A stretch of DNA of 63,891 nt from an uncultured Corynebacterium sp. (lineage in GTDB: Bacteria; Actinomycetota; Actinomycetes; Mycobacteriales; Mycobacteriaceae), in contig CAMIPB010000015.1 in assembly GCA_946223355.1 (NCBI GenBank), positions 1-63,891 on the forward strand, read 5' to 3'. Position numbers and translations under genes: made by a program. Positions 1 to 8,086 of this stretch are shown piece after piece. Under the pieces are notes generated by a model. It made no database searches and was not told where the DNA came from. It saw nothing but the letters and a program-made list of their open reading frames with translations. Position 1 is the stretch's first letter; each line of letters begins with the position of its first letter.

Positions 1-70
1 CAGGTTGCTCGGATCCAGGTTGCTCGGATCCAGGTTGCTCGGATCCAGGTTGCTCGGATCCAGGTTGCTC
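1..70. repeat. 15-bp in-frame tandem repeat encoding GSEQP
   Basis: The unit caggttgctcggatc occurs four times at 1-60 and again, diverged at its end, from 61. On the minus strand it reads in frame as the pentapeptide GSEQP in the tail of the DUF222/HNH protein. The array continues beyond the window edge, so its total copy number is unknown. There are no spacers, so it is a coding minisatellite, not a CRISPR. Confidence 0.95.
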
Positions 71-1729
71 AAGTCCACGTTGGTGGTCAAACAAGGATGT
101 GCCTTGGCCATCCGAATCAATCACTCCCGTGAATTCCGGCGGAGCAGATCCCGGCGGGCCAGATCCCGGCGGTGCAAAACCTAGCGGGACACCTCCCGCA
201 CCCCCAGCACTTCCCGCGCTCGCAACAATGGACTCCTTGGTCAGGTTCCGGACCAGCTTTCGTGCTGGGGCCTTCAACGCATTAGGGTGCCTATTCACCA
301 CAACCGCGCTATTTCCAGCGTACTTGTAGCCGACCCTGCCGGTTTGGCTACACCTAGCGGCGTGGCCCATGTTCCGTGAGCCATCACGCTGATCATTGTT
401 GTCCACGTGGTGTCGACGACACAACAGCGTTAAATTCCTGATATCGGTCGGGCCATTTTGCGCCCACGCTTGCAGGTGGTGCACGTCGCAAGCAATCCAT
501 GGCCGGTCACACTCTGGATGAGTACACACCAGCTCAGTTGCAGCCAATGCAAGCTTTTGCCACAACGAAGCAGTGCGCTGGCTGCGCCCCAACTCCAAAG
601 GCAGCCCGTGCTCATCCACAACACACATGAGGTCATGTTGCGCAGAACCCAAGCGCAAAACATCCAACGGGCTAAGTTCGACGCCGGTCGTGGTGGACAG
701 CTTCGAATCCACGGTCAGATTATCCAGTTCAGCGGTAGTCGTGGTGATCATGATGGAGCCCAGACCGTGCTTCGCCGACTGTTTTCCATCCTCAAAATCA
801 GCAACCACGGTTGCCAGTTGGTCTACCATTCGCTGCCCGTAGGTACGCGTGTCCTCCTCTGGCGACACATTTGCGCTACCGGAATTACGCGCAGGCGACA
901 GCGCTGCCGTCAGCAACGCGGCTGTGGCCGGGTCAAGATAGCCTCTAATCCCCACGCCGCCGTCATGGTCAGGCGTTTCTAACTTCAACCAGCGTTTACG
1001 AATCGCAGCATACGGGTCCGGTTTACCGGCTGGATCAACAGCTTTCCGGTTTGCGGTTCTAATTTGCTCTCTCAACCACCCCCGAACTGCTTTCACGTCA
1101 CGGTGCTGCGCCATCGCAATCGCCTGCGCTCGCAATACCTTATGACCTGGAACCGCGTGCTTGTTCAAGGACCGAAGCTCAGCCTCAATCGCCGCAAGTA
1201 CATGTGCTGCAACGTGCACGCCACCCTGGGCATCTAGTGCTGCCTCCCGACGCTTCTTTTCTGCTTCTACTTCCGCTAACTCTCGGGCAAGCCTTTCCTT
1301 GTCTGCTCTCTCCAACTCGGCACGCTTACGCGCAACCGCTTCTGCATCACCTCCCGAGCCTTCCCCCTCGGCCGCGGCCTGCGCATCCAGCTGCGCAGGA
1401 TCCGTCGCCTTAGGCTGCTCTAAAACAGCAAATAACTCCTCACCATTGCGCATACGTGCATGCGCTTCACTGGCAGGAATTCGCAATCGAGCCGTGAGAT
1501 AATCTTCCGCGCGCGTGGATCCCACATGCCTTCCCGCATCATCGCGTGCAGCAACAAAAGCAAAGGAAGCATCAATCGTTGTTTTCTTCGCCAAGGTGTA
1601 TTCAAGTTTCTCAAAAGATGCCCTCACCCCGCCGAAATGCACCTCTTCAGGCCTAGCCATGACGGCGTGCAATTCATCGAACGCACGCGCAATACGCTCA
1701 ACACAGTCAGCGACAATTTGAGATGACAC
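1..1729 (-). CDS. DUF222 domain HNH endonuclease family protein (13E12-like), copy 1, partial
   Basis: The reading frame is open from the GTG near 1729 to the left edge, so the C-terminus is missing. The N-terminal half matches the second DUF222 protein at 39001-40695 almost block by block (CVERIxRAFDELH, AFVAxRDDAGRHVGS, EDYLTARLRIP). The C-terminal part carries the HNH zinc-ribbon core: CTHPECDRPW, then DVHHLQAWAQNGPTDIRNL, then CRRHHVDNND. This family (13E12-like in mycobacteria) is widespread and multi-copy in Actinobacteria; DNA cleavage is inferred, not shown. A strong GGGAGGAGG lies upstream; GTG 1729 (11 nt spacing) is preferred over GTG 1738 (2 nt). The tail is Gly/Pro-rich and ends in GSEQP repeats. 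No ATG start fits. Confidence 0.85.
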   Translation of the reverse strand, partial: MSSQIVADCVERIARAFDELHAVMARPEEVHFGGVRASFEKLEYTLAKKTTIDASFAFVAARDDAGRHVGSTRAEDYLTARLRIPASEAHARMRNGEELFAVLEQPKATDPAQLDAQAAAEGEGSGGDAEAVARKRAELERADKERLARELAEVEAEKKRREAALDAQGGVHVAAHVLAAIEAELRSLNKHAVPGHKVLRAQAIAMAQHRDVKAVRGWLREQIRTANRKAVDPAGKPDPYAAIRKRWLKLETPDHDGGVGIRGYLDPATAALLTAALSPARNSGSANVSPEEDTRTYGQRMVDQLATVVADFEDGKQSAKHGLGSIMITTTTAELDNLTVDSKLSTTTGVELSPLDVLRLGSAQHDLMCVVDEHGLPLELGRSQRTASLWQKLALAATELVCTHPECDRPWIACDVHHLQAWAQNGPTDIRNLTLLCRRHHVDNNDQRDGSRNMGHAARCSQTGRVGYKYAGNSAVVVNRHPNALKAPARKLVRNLTKESIVASAGSAGGAGGVPLGFAPPGSGPPGSAPPEFTGVIDSDGQGTSLFDHQRGLEQPGSEQPGSEQPGSEQPGSEQP

Positions 1730-1950
1730 TACCGCCACAACCTCCTCCCGAGAGCAGATCCGCTACTTAACCCCTACACAAGTTCGTTTACACGTTCGAT
1801 TTTACCAGCCCCAAACACCTAGTCAACCCCCGATTCGAAAAAATTTACTAAATCCCAGAATTAGAAACGCAAGTGCAAAAAATCAACCACTGTTACACCA
1901 GAAACCCCGAAGATCCCGGTAAACCCCCAAATCAACTCACAAACCCCCCT

Positions 1951-3084
1951 TTACCACCTATTCATCTCATCAGCTGTCGCCTTCACTACAGCCTTCCAGT
2001 CCCCGCCACTAGATTCGAACACACCCCTTTGTCGCTGATACCCGGCACCCGCCTCAACGATCGACTGCACATCCTCCAATTCGGCCGCACACCCCAACTC
2101 CTCAGCCAAAGGCGCGAGCTCCACTACCATCTCCAGAAGCTCTTCCTTCACCAATCGCTCATCGGTATCGCGCGAGGTAATCACAATGGCATCTAAGCCA
2201 TACCTCGCCGCGCGCCACTTATTTTCCGCCACATGCCAGGGCTGAAGCGACGGCAGCTGCACGGGATCGTCGTCAAGCATGCGGTCGTAGTACACCACCA
2301 AGCAGTGCGTTAACGCCACGATTGCCCCAAGCTCGCGCAGGTTACTCACCGCATCTGAAACCCGCACCTCAATCGTGCCCCATTTCGACGCCGGTCTGAT
2401 GTCCAGGTGCATCGACCCCGTGTGGCTAATAACTCCGGATGTCGCCTGGTCGCGCACATATTCCTGCCATTGATCCCAGGTTTCAAATTGGTAAGGCATA
2501 CCGGCAGTAGGCAGCTGTTGATACAGCATCGTCCTATTCGACGCGTAGCCCGTATCCATTCCATCCCAGCCTGGTGAGCACGCAGATAGCGCCAGCAGAT
2601 GCGGAAACTTGGTCATCAGCGCGTTAATAATCGGCCACACACGATCCTCATGCCTAATACCCACATGCACATGCGTGCCCCAAATGAGCATTTGCTTGCC
2701 CCAGTATTGGGTCCGCTTAATTATCTCGCTGTAGCTCTCCTTGTCCCCTACTGGATTCGCACGAAAATCAGCAAAAGGATGGCTTCCCGACGCCCACAGA
2801 CGCAACCCCTTTTCTTCCGTTACTGTCCGCACCGCGTCGAGCGTGGTAGCGAGTTCGTCGACAGCCTCCGGAACCGTCTTACACACGCCGGTAACAAGTT
2901 CAATCGTGTTTTTTAGGAATTCCTTTTCTACGTGCACATCTGGAAAGCGCTGTTCAACTCCCTCAATCACTTCCTCCGCGCGTGAGACCAGGTCCCACGT
3001 TTGTGGGTCGACGAGTGCAATCTCCCATTCCACGCCAAGTGTATGTTCCGGCGAGCGCGCAAAAGGGGCATCATAGGCTTCCAT
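1951..3084 (-). CDS. Glutamate-cysteine ligase family 2 protein (YbdK-like carboxylate-amine ligase)
   Basis: A 377-residue protein of the GCS2/YbdK family, which joins a glutamate carboxylate to an amine using ATP. The N-terminus has the family signature LGVEWEIALVD (glutamate and ATP-site Glu); WGTHVHVGI and SMHLDIRP in the middle are further conserved blocks with metal or ATP ligands. The cellular substrate is not known here: corynebacteria use mycothiol, not glutathione, so a gshA role should not be assumed. ATG 3084 is chosen because TAAACT ends 7 nt before it, giving a leaderless transcript; an upstream start would add 24 non-homologous residues. It sits next to the VirR-like gene, as in M. 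tuberculosis around Rv0431-Rv0433 (from memory). Confidence 0.85.
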   Translation of the reverse strand: MEAYDAPFARSPEHTLGVEWEIALVDPQTWDLVSRAEEVIEGVEQRFPDVHVEKEFLKNTIELVTGVCKTVPEAVDELATTLDAVRTVTEEKGLRLWASGSHPFADFRANPVGDKESYSEIIKRTQYWGKQMLIWGTHVHVGIRHEDRVWPIINALMTKFPHLLALSACSPGWDGMDTGYASNRTMLYQQLPTAGMPYQFETWDQWQEYVRDQATSGVISHTGSMHLDIRPASKWGTIEVRVSDAVSNLRELGAIVALTHCLVVYYDRMLDDDPVQLPSLQPWHVAENKWRAARYGLDAIVITSRDTDERLVKEELLEMVVELAPLAEELGCAAELEDVQSIVEAGAGYQRQRGVFESSGGDWKAVVKATADEMNRW

Positions 3085-3179
3085 TGGTCCTAGTTTATTT
3101 CTTCTTTCAAACAGCAAAAGCCACGCCGCAGGATTTCCTCCTAACAGCGTGGCCACGCACTGAATATTAAAAGACCGCT

Positions 3180-3977
3180 TTACGCCGCCGTGAGCACCAC
3201 TACGAGGCCTTCGGTCTCCTTTGCCTCTGGTGGGAGTTCGTCATCAAGCTTCTTTTGCTTTGCGACGCCCCCTAGCTCATTCGCCAATTTCTTCGCCGCA
3301 GCTTCTGCCCCCGACGCATCGCCTGAGTTCCAGTTGTAATAAACAGTGGTTTCTGGCAGCACCTGATCCGCCAGGTTGCCCACGTGCGCAACCTCGTAAC
3401 CTTGTCCCTTGAGTTCATCTGCCTTCTTCGACGCCAGCCCCTTAACTGTGGAGTTATTGAGGACAACCAGCTCAAAATCTGCCGGGTTTGCCGTCGCGCC
3501 TGCGGTACCATTTACGTCCGCAGCGTCACCATCGGCGTCGCCTTCAGCGTTTGCCTCTCCGGCCGAGTCAGCTCCCGTTTTGTCAGGACCTGCGCCCGCC
3601 GCGTCAGCTCTAGCTGCATCAGCACCAGCGCCTCCCGCTGCGCCGTCAGCACCAGCTTCAGCGGCTTCACCTGCTCCTTCAGCGCCAGCACCGGAACCCT
3701 CAGCACGATCAGCGCTTGCGCCTTCACCTGCGTCTTCACCTACCCCGTTAGCAGCACCTGCGCCTTCAGCTCCGCTACCCGGTTGCTCTTGGGCAGAATC
3801 CGAGGACGTCTGGCTAACAGCATCATTGCCTGGCTTATCGCCCTGCGTAAACGAGTAAAGTGCCCACAGTCCGAATCCGATGGCTACAGCAATAAGCACC
3901 ATCGCGAATCCGCGAAGTGGCAGGCCAGTGCCCGCTGGGGACGATTGGGATGCATTATCAGAATTCACATTAGTCAC
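3180..3977 (-). CDS. VirR-like membrane protein with LytR C-terminal domain
   Basis: 265 residues: a short cytoplasmic N-terminus, one membrane helix at about 24-46 (FAMVLIAVAIGFGLWALYSF), a long Ala/Gly/Glu/Asp-rich linker at about 50-160, then a LytR_C domain starting at FELVVLNNSTVKGLASKKADEL. Proteins of this layout next to def and DUF3263 correspond to mycobacterial Rv0431/VirR, linked to cell-envelope integrity and vesicle release; that role is transferred by position and architecture, not shown. Start GTG 3977 lies 7 nt after TAAAGT, so the mRNA is probably leaderless. The linker is repetitive (many AEGAG/ADGA blocks) and is probably variable between strains. Confidence 0.8.
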   Translation of the reverse strand: MTNVNSDNASQSSPAGTGLPLRGFAMVLIAVAIGFGLWALYSFTQGDKPGNDAVSQTSSDSAQEQPGSGAEGAGAANGVGEDAGEGASADRAEGSGAGAEGAGEAAEAGADGAAGGAGADAARADAAGAGPDKTGADSAGEANAEGDADGDAADVNGTAGATANPADFELVVLNNSTVKGLASKKADELKGQGYEVAHVGNLADQVLPETTVYYNWNSGDASGAEAAAKKLANELGGVAKQKKLDDELPPEAKETEGLVVVLTAA

Positions 3978-4044
3978 AACCGCAACTTTAATACCGCGCG
4001 GCGCAAATCTGCGCTAGCAACTCGCGGCGTGGCGCACAGTCACA

Positions 4045-4302
4045 TTAGGGACGTCGGAAAGCATCACGAGCCTGGGCACGCTCCTGCGCGCGGGAATCAC
4101 GCACACGTCGCAAGCGATTGACCAGGATGGGATAGGCAGCCTGGGCGGCGGGGACGTCGATAAGCTGGTTGAGACGCTGGTAGTACCTTATTGGGGAGAG
4201 CCCAACGCGGGCGCGAATCGCTTCCTCCTTGGCGCCGATTGAGCGAGGCGGGTGCGACTCCAGCTCAAGAATCCGGGTATCTAGCTCACTCAAGTTGGAC
4301 AT
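4045..4302 (-). CDS. DUF3263 domain protein
   Basis: A small 85-residue protein with no membrane segment. The core LDTRILELESHPPRSIGAKEEAIRARVGLSPIRYYQRLN looks like a small helix-turn-helix fold (DUF3263), with the tripeptide-rich basic tail RRVRDSRAQERAQARDAFRRP. The family is small, actinobacterial, and usually beside def and the VirR-like gene; it may bind DNA, but that is inference from fold and charge. Start ATG 4302 is 6 nt after TACAGT, so the transcript is likely leaderless. It is divergent from def with only 16 bp between the two starts. Confidence 0.8.
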   Translation of the reverse strand: MSNLSELDTRILELESHPPRSIGAKEEAIRARVGLSPIRYYQRLNQLIDVPAAQAAYPILVNRLRRVRDSRAQERAQARDAFRRP

Positions 4303-4318
4303 AACTACACTGTAAGCC
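4303..4318. promoter_or_regulatory. Overlapping divergent -10 elements, DUF3263 and def
   Basis: The 16 bp between the two divergent start codons contain TACACT (4306-4311, plus strand, 7 nt before def ATG 4319) and TACAGT (4314-4309, minus strand, 6 nt before ATG 4302). The two hexamers overlap by 3 bp. Both fit TANNNT, and both would give leaderless transcripts. RNA polymerase could not occupy both at once, so expression of the two genes may be mutually exclusive at any one moment. Confidence 0.6.
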
Positions 4319-4954
4319 ATGACCATTCGCCCAATCGTTATCCACGGTGACCCAGTCCTGCACAATCCCACTGAAGTTGTCACCGAACCCATTGAATCCC
4401 CGGAGCTCCAGCAGCTCATCGCCGACATGTTTGAGACCATGGAAGCCGCCCGAGGCGTCGGCCTGGCAGCAAACCAAATTGGTGTGAACAAGCGCCTATT
4501 TGTCTATGACTGCCCAGACACCGATGGCCCAAATGGCACCACCAAGGAAGATGGCGGCATGCGTCGTGGGTGCGTTATCAATCCGGTGCTGGAAACTAGC
4601 GAAATCCCTGAAACTATGCCTGCCGACGACGGCTCCGACGACGAAGGCTGCCTCTCTGTGCCTGGCGAAGGCTTCCCGACGGGCCGCGCAGACTGGGCAC
4701 GCGTCACCGGCTTGGACGAAAACGGCAAGGAAATCTCCGTCGAAGGCTACGGGTTTTTTGCACGCTGCTTGCAGCACGAGGTCGGCCACCTCGACGGGTT
4801 CGTCTACACCGATACGCTTATCGGCCGCTACAAACGCCAGGCTAAAAAAGCGATCAAAGCCAACGGCTGGACTGAAGCAGGCCTGACGTGGATGCCGGGC
4901 GAGGACAAGGATCCTTTCGGCCACGATGACGCCGAGCTTTCCGACGAAGCCTAA
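4319..4954 (+). CDS. def: Peptide deformylase
   Basis: 211 residues. Removes the formyl group from the N-terminal Met of nascent proteins. All three metalloenzyme motifs are present: GVGLAANQ at 46-53, EGCLS at 109-113 (Cys111 a metal ligand) and HEVGH at 153-157 (two His ligands and catalytic Glu). It is longer than E. coli Def because of an acidic insertion before motif 2 (about 65-108), usual in actinobacterial type I enzymes. No ribosome-binding site precedes the ATG; a leaderless start from TACACT fits. Followed 16 nt later by the GNAT-like gene and then xth, matching the Rv0427c-Rv0429c arrangement in mycobacteria (from memory). Confidence 0.95.
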   Translation: MTIRPIVIHGDPVLHNPTEVVTEPIESPELQQLIADMFETMEAARGVGLAANQIGVNKRLFVYDCPDTDGPNGTTKEDGGMRRGCVINPVLETSEIPETMPADDGSDDEGCLSVPGEGFPTGRADWARVTGLDENGKEISVEGYGFFARCLQHEVGHLDGFVYTDTLIGRYKRQAKKAIKANGWTEAGLTWMPGEDKDPFGHDDAELSDEA

Positions 4955-4970
4955 GCACAACGTTGCACTT

Positions 4971-5648
4971 ATGTCCCGGATCTTTCGCTCTGACGAAGTA
5001 CAAATAGGTGACCGCGTCGTATGCCGACGCTCCTTTGGCAAGCCTCCACATGCCGCTCACAGCGATATCATCGGGCACGTGACCTGCCTCGATCCGCTTC
5101 GCATCCGTCCACAGGAAGTAGGCGGCTACCCCTCCTCCCTCCCGGAGGTTGAGGTACCTACTGAACAGATTTACATCATCAAGAAGCTTTCACCGCGGAT
5201 GGTTCGCAATTCAGACATCCGCCGCGTCGAAGCACTTCTTGCTGGTTTCACCTCGCTTGATGATACCGACCAGCACCCCGTCTGGACCAGCAATCGTCAG
5301 TGGCTTCTGACCGACTCATACGCGGTCCCGCTCGGCCGCGCGGCAGGGTTTGAGCCAGTTCCAGAGAAGGAAATCCTTGACTACTATGCCGCTCGCGGAC
5401 TTCCCGCTGCCATCAGAATCCCAGAGCGCATTGGCAAGCCAGCCGAGCGTTTGATTTCTGGCTCAAACGAGCTCCCTGAGAATTTGGTTTTCGTGCCAGA
5501 TTCCTTTGCCGCAACAGACTTAGAAGCCACCGCGATCCGTGAAATCGCGTCGACAGACTACGCACGCATTGCCGCGGCACAAGTCGAAGGCTTGATAGAG
5601 CACCATCGCGTCATAACCCTGCACTACAACACTGCACTACAACTCTGA
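4971..5648 (+). CDS. GNAT-family acetyltransferase-like protein lacking the catalytic C-terminal domain
   Basis: 225 residues. The N-terminal part (about 10-70, VQIGDRVVCRRSFG...HVTCLDP) resembles the SH3-like domain, and the centre (QWLLTDSYAVPLGRAAGF...YYAARGLPAAIRIPERI) the middle domain, of the Cg3035/Rv0428c acetyltransferases between def and xth. Those relatives, from memory about 300-330 residues, end in a GNAT acetyl-CoA fold; here the frame stops first, and only 75 bp separate it from xth. The last codons contain a 13-bp direct duplication (ctgcactacaaca), hinting at local rearrangement. ATG 4971 follows the def stop by 16 nt; the earlier in-frame ATG 4926 overlaps def and lacks support. 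Probably a truncated, non-catalytic protein. Confidence 0.6.
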   Translation: MSRIFRSDEVQIGDRVVCRRSFGKPPHAAHSDIIGHVTCLDPLRIRPQEVGGYPSSLPEVEVPTEQIYIIKKLSPRMVRNSDIRRVEALLAGFTSLDDTDQHPVWTSNRQWLLTDSYAVPLGRAAGFEPVPEKEILDYYAARGLPAAIRIPERIGKPAERLISGSNELPENLVFVPDSFAATDLEATAIREIASTDYARIAAAQVEGLIEHHRVITLHYNTALQL

Positions 5649-5723
5649 GCAATAAATCCACGATAAGCGCCCATCCACCAGCTGGCCTGCACCACGCAGA
5701 CAAAAGATAGTACGCTAATTCCC

Positions 5724-6533
5724 ATGCGTATTGCCTGCTGGAATATCAACTCCGTGCGTACCCGGGTCCACCGTGTTATTAGTTTGCTGAAACAGCATGA
5801 CATCGACGTGTTGTGCCTGCAGGAAACAAAAACGTCAGACGCTAAGTTCCCTTACGCAGAGTTTGAAGCAGCTGGTTATCACGTCGCACACCACGGCCTG
5901 AACCAATGGAATGGTGTGGCGATAGTGTCAAAGGTAAAGCCAGAGGGCGTCGAGACGCAGTTTCCTGGTCAGCCAGGATTTGCCAAAGATGAAAACCAAG
6001 AGCAAGCCTTAGAAGCACGTGCGATTGGCGGGCGCATTTCTGGAGTAGAGATTTGGTCGCTGTATGTGCCCAATGGTCGGGAGATCACAGACCGTCACTA
6101 TGACTACAAGCTGCAATACCTCTACTCATTAGCGCGCTACGCGGAATCGCGGGCGCAGGATAAATTCCTGATTACGGGTGATTTCAACATTGCACCGCGG
6201 GATGAAGACGTGTGGGATCGAGCCTTTTTCGAGGGAAAAACCCACGTGACAGAACCCGAGCGCGCTGCCTTCCAAATGCTGAAGGAAGCAGGGCTGGAAG
6301 AAGTGACACGGCAGTTCACACGTGATCAGCAATACACCTATTTCGACTACAAGGGATTCCGCTTCCATAAGGGAGAAGGTATGCGCATTGATTTCCAGCT
6401 CGCGTCTAAGCCGCTGGCAAAGCACGCAACCGGTGCGTTTATTGATTTAACTGAGCGCGGCGGCGAGAAGACTTCTGACCACGCTCCCCTGGTAGCGGAC
6501 TACAACGTGCACGATTTCGATTCAGTACGTTAA
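5724..6533 (+). CDS. xth: Exodeoxyribonuclease III / AP endonuclease
   Basis: 269 residues of the Mg-dependent exonuclease-endonuclease-phosphatase fold, acting at abasic sites and 3' ends in base-excision repair. Visible motifs: NINSVRTR near the N-terminus, LQETK (metal-binding Glu), SLYVPNGRE, TGDFNIAP (catalytic Asp and Asn) and the C-terminal SDHAPLVADY with the catalytic Asp-His pair. Length is normal for the family. The start is 7 nt after TACGCT (5711-5716), again a likely leaderless transcript. The cls start lies 2 nt after its stop codon, so the two genes are almost certainly co-transcribed. Confidence 0.95.
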   Translation: MRIACWNINSVRTRVHRVISLLKQHDIDVLCLQETKTSDAKFPYAEFEAAGYHVAHHGLNQWNGVAIVSKVKPEGVETQFPGQPGFAKDENQEQALEARAIGGRISGVEIWSLYVPNGREITDRHYDYKLQYLYSLARYAESRAQDKFLITGDFNIAPRDEDVWDRAFFEGKTHVTEPERAAFQMLKEAGLEEVTRQFTRDQQYTYFDYKGFRFHKGEGMRIDFQLASKPLAKHATGAFIDLTERGGEKTSDHAPLVADYNVHDFDSVR

Positions 6534-6535
6534 CC

Positions 6536-8038
6536 ATGTCCTTTTCCTTTGACGTCGCGTGGTGGCAGGCAGCGTTAACCGCCCTGGATTTCCTCATCAA
6601 AGTTCTCGCTGTTGGTTTCGTACCGGAAGGTCGCCGCCCGTCAAGCTCCACGGCCTGGCTGTTGGCTATTTTGCTCCTGCCGTTTATTGGCCTCCCTCTC
6701 TTTCTGCTCATGGGTTCGCCATATATCAATCAGCGTCGCCACCGCATCCAGCAACAGGCCAACGCCATGATTGAAGATGTCCAGGCAGACTTTCCCGATG
6801 TTCCTAGCAACGACGTCAGCACCGAAGTCCTTTCAATAGCACGCCTTAACCGCACGCTCACGGGTTTCCCGTCGGTCATTGGGCATAATGCCGGCGTCCA
6901 CGCGGACTACGAGCAGGCAATCCAGCGAATGGCCGAGCTTATCGACGACGCCGAAAAACACGTTTACGTTGAGATATACATCATGGCTTGGGACGATACG
7001 ACGGACGTGTTTTTCCAGGCCCTCGCACGTGCCCGTACCCGTGGTGTGCAGGTCAAGGTTCTTTTTGATCAGATTGGTTCCTACAAGTACCCTCACTACC
7101 GCACGCTGGGCAAACGCCTGGATGCTATCGACGTAGAGTGGCGGCTCATGTTGCCTATCCAGCCTTGGAACTACCGCTTCCGACGCCCCGATTTGCGCAA
7201 CCACCGCAAACTCGTCAGCATCGACGGCCACACTGCTTTTGTGGGCTCTATCAATCTCATCGAGCGTTCCTACCGGAAGGCATGGGTGAACGATTCCCCG
7301 CTTAGGTGGGTGGATTACATGGTGGAACTCACCGGCCCTATCGTGTCTTCGGTGGAGGCGGTGTTCGCTGTGGACTGGTATATCGAATCGGATGAGCAGA
7401 TTGATGTCACCGAGCCTATCGACGCCCCCATTACCCCACACACCAACTATCTTCAGATGGTGCCCTCCGGCCCGGGTTACAGCACCGAACCTGTATTGCG
7501 CGTGTACAACTCCATCGTGCACCACGCTAAAAAGAAGCTGATTTTGTGCTCTCCGTATTTCATCCCGGATGAATCTTTGCTGGAATCTGTGACCTCGGCC
7601 AGCTACCGAGGCGTCGATGTCGAGCTATATGTTTCGCGCAAAGCCGATCAGTTTATGGTGCACCATGCGCAGTCTTCCTATTACCAAGCCTTGCTGGAAG
7701 CTGGCGTGCGTATTTTCCAGTTCCCTGAACCCTATGTTCTGCACTCAAAGTTCACCCTCGCTGACCCCGATGACGCGTCCCCTGCGGGCTCCGGTGCCAA
7801 TTCTTCCGGCAATGCACTGGGAACTTTCGGCTCCGCAAACATGGACATGCGTTCATTTGGTTTGAATTATGAGACCACCATCTTAGTGTCCAAAGGGGAC
7901 ATCCTCGCAGATCTCAATGAGCTCGCGGACAACTACAAACGAGTGTGCCACGAGCTCACGCTAGAGGAATGGAACAAGCGCGGATTCATCCGCCGCTACG
8001 TTGATAATGTCATGCGGCTGACGTCCGCGCTTCAGTAA
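6536..8038 (+). CDS. cls: Cardiolipin synthase
   Basis: 500 residues. A membrane phospholipase-D family enzyme that makes cardiolipin by phosphatidyl transfer. Two hydrophobic segments lie in the first 70 residues (LDFLIKVLAVGFV and WLLAILLLPFIGLPLFLLMG). Two HKD catalytic motifs follow: NHRKLVSIDGHTAFVGSINL (about 222-241) and HSKFTLADPDD...GTFGSANMDMRS (about 403-440). Between the second His/Lys/Asp and its Gly-Ser there is a short Ser/Gly-rich insertion (ASPAGSGANSSGNA). The C-terminal codons and stop form the first unit of a tandem repeat. Translation is likely coupled to xth, with 2 nt between the genes. Confidence 0.93.
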   Translation: MSFSFDVAWWQAALTALDFLIKVLAVGFVPEGRRPSSSTAWLLAILLLPFIGLPLFLLMGSPYINQRRHRIQQQANAMIEDVQADFPDVPSNDVSTEVLSIARLNRTLTGFPSVIGHNAGVHADYEQAIQRMAELIDDAEKHVYVEIYIMAWDDTTDVFFQALARARTRGVQVKVLFDQIGSYKYPHYRTLGKRLDAIDVEWRLMLPIQPWNYRFRRPDLRNHRKLVSIDGHTAFVGSINLIERSYRKAWVNDSPLRWVDYMVELTGPIVSSVEAVFAVDWYIESDEQIDVTEPIDAPITPHTNYLQMVPSGPGYSTEPVLRVYNSIVHHAKKKLILCSPYFIPDESLLESVTSASYRGVDVELYVSRKADQFMVHHAQSSYYQALLEAGVRIFQFPEPYVLHSKFTLADPDDASPAGSGANSSGNALGTFGSANMDMRSFGLNYETTILVSKGDILADLNELADNYKRVCHELTLEEWNKRGFIRRYVDNVMRLTSALQ

Positions 8039-8079
8039 AACTGACGTCCTTGAGTAAAACTGACGTCCTTCAGTCAAAA
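8018..8079 (+). repeat. Tandem repeat containing the cls stop codon
   Basis: Three units beginning ctgacgtcc: 8018-8040 (23 bp, includes the TAA at 8036-8038), 8041-8059 (19 bp, a second TAA) and 8060-8079 (20 bp, TAA changed to TCA). The first unit is coding, so the array spreads from the 3' end of the gene. It occupies the convergent gap before the ABC permease. Confidence 0.85.
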
Positions 8080-8086
8080 GGCGCCC

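Noticed and set aside
1..75. CRISPR array at the left edge
   Set aside because: 15-bp units are contiguous without spacers and read in frame as GSEQP.
3384..4121. Plus-strand frames opposite the VirR-like gene
   Set aside because: Composition reflects the Ala/Gly/Glu repeat linker read backwards; runs across two genuine genes.
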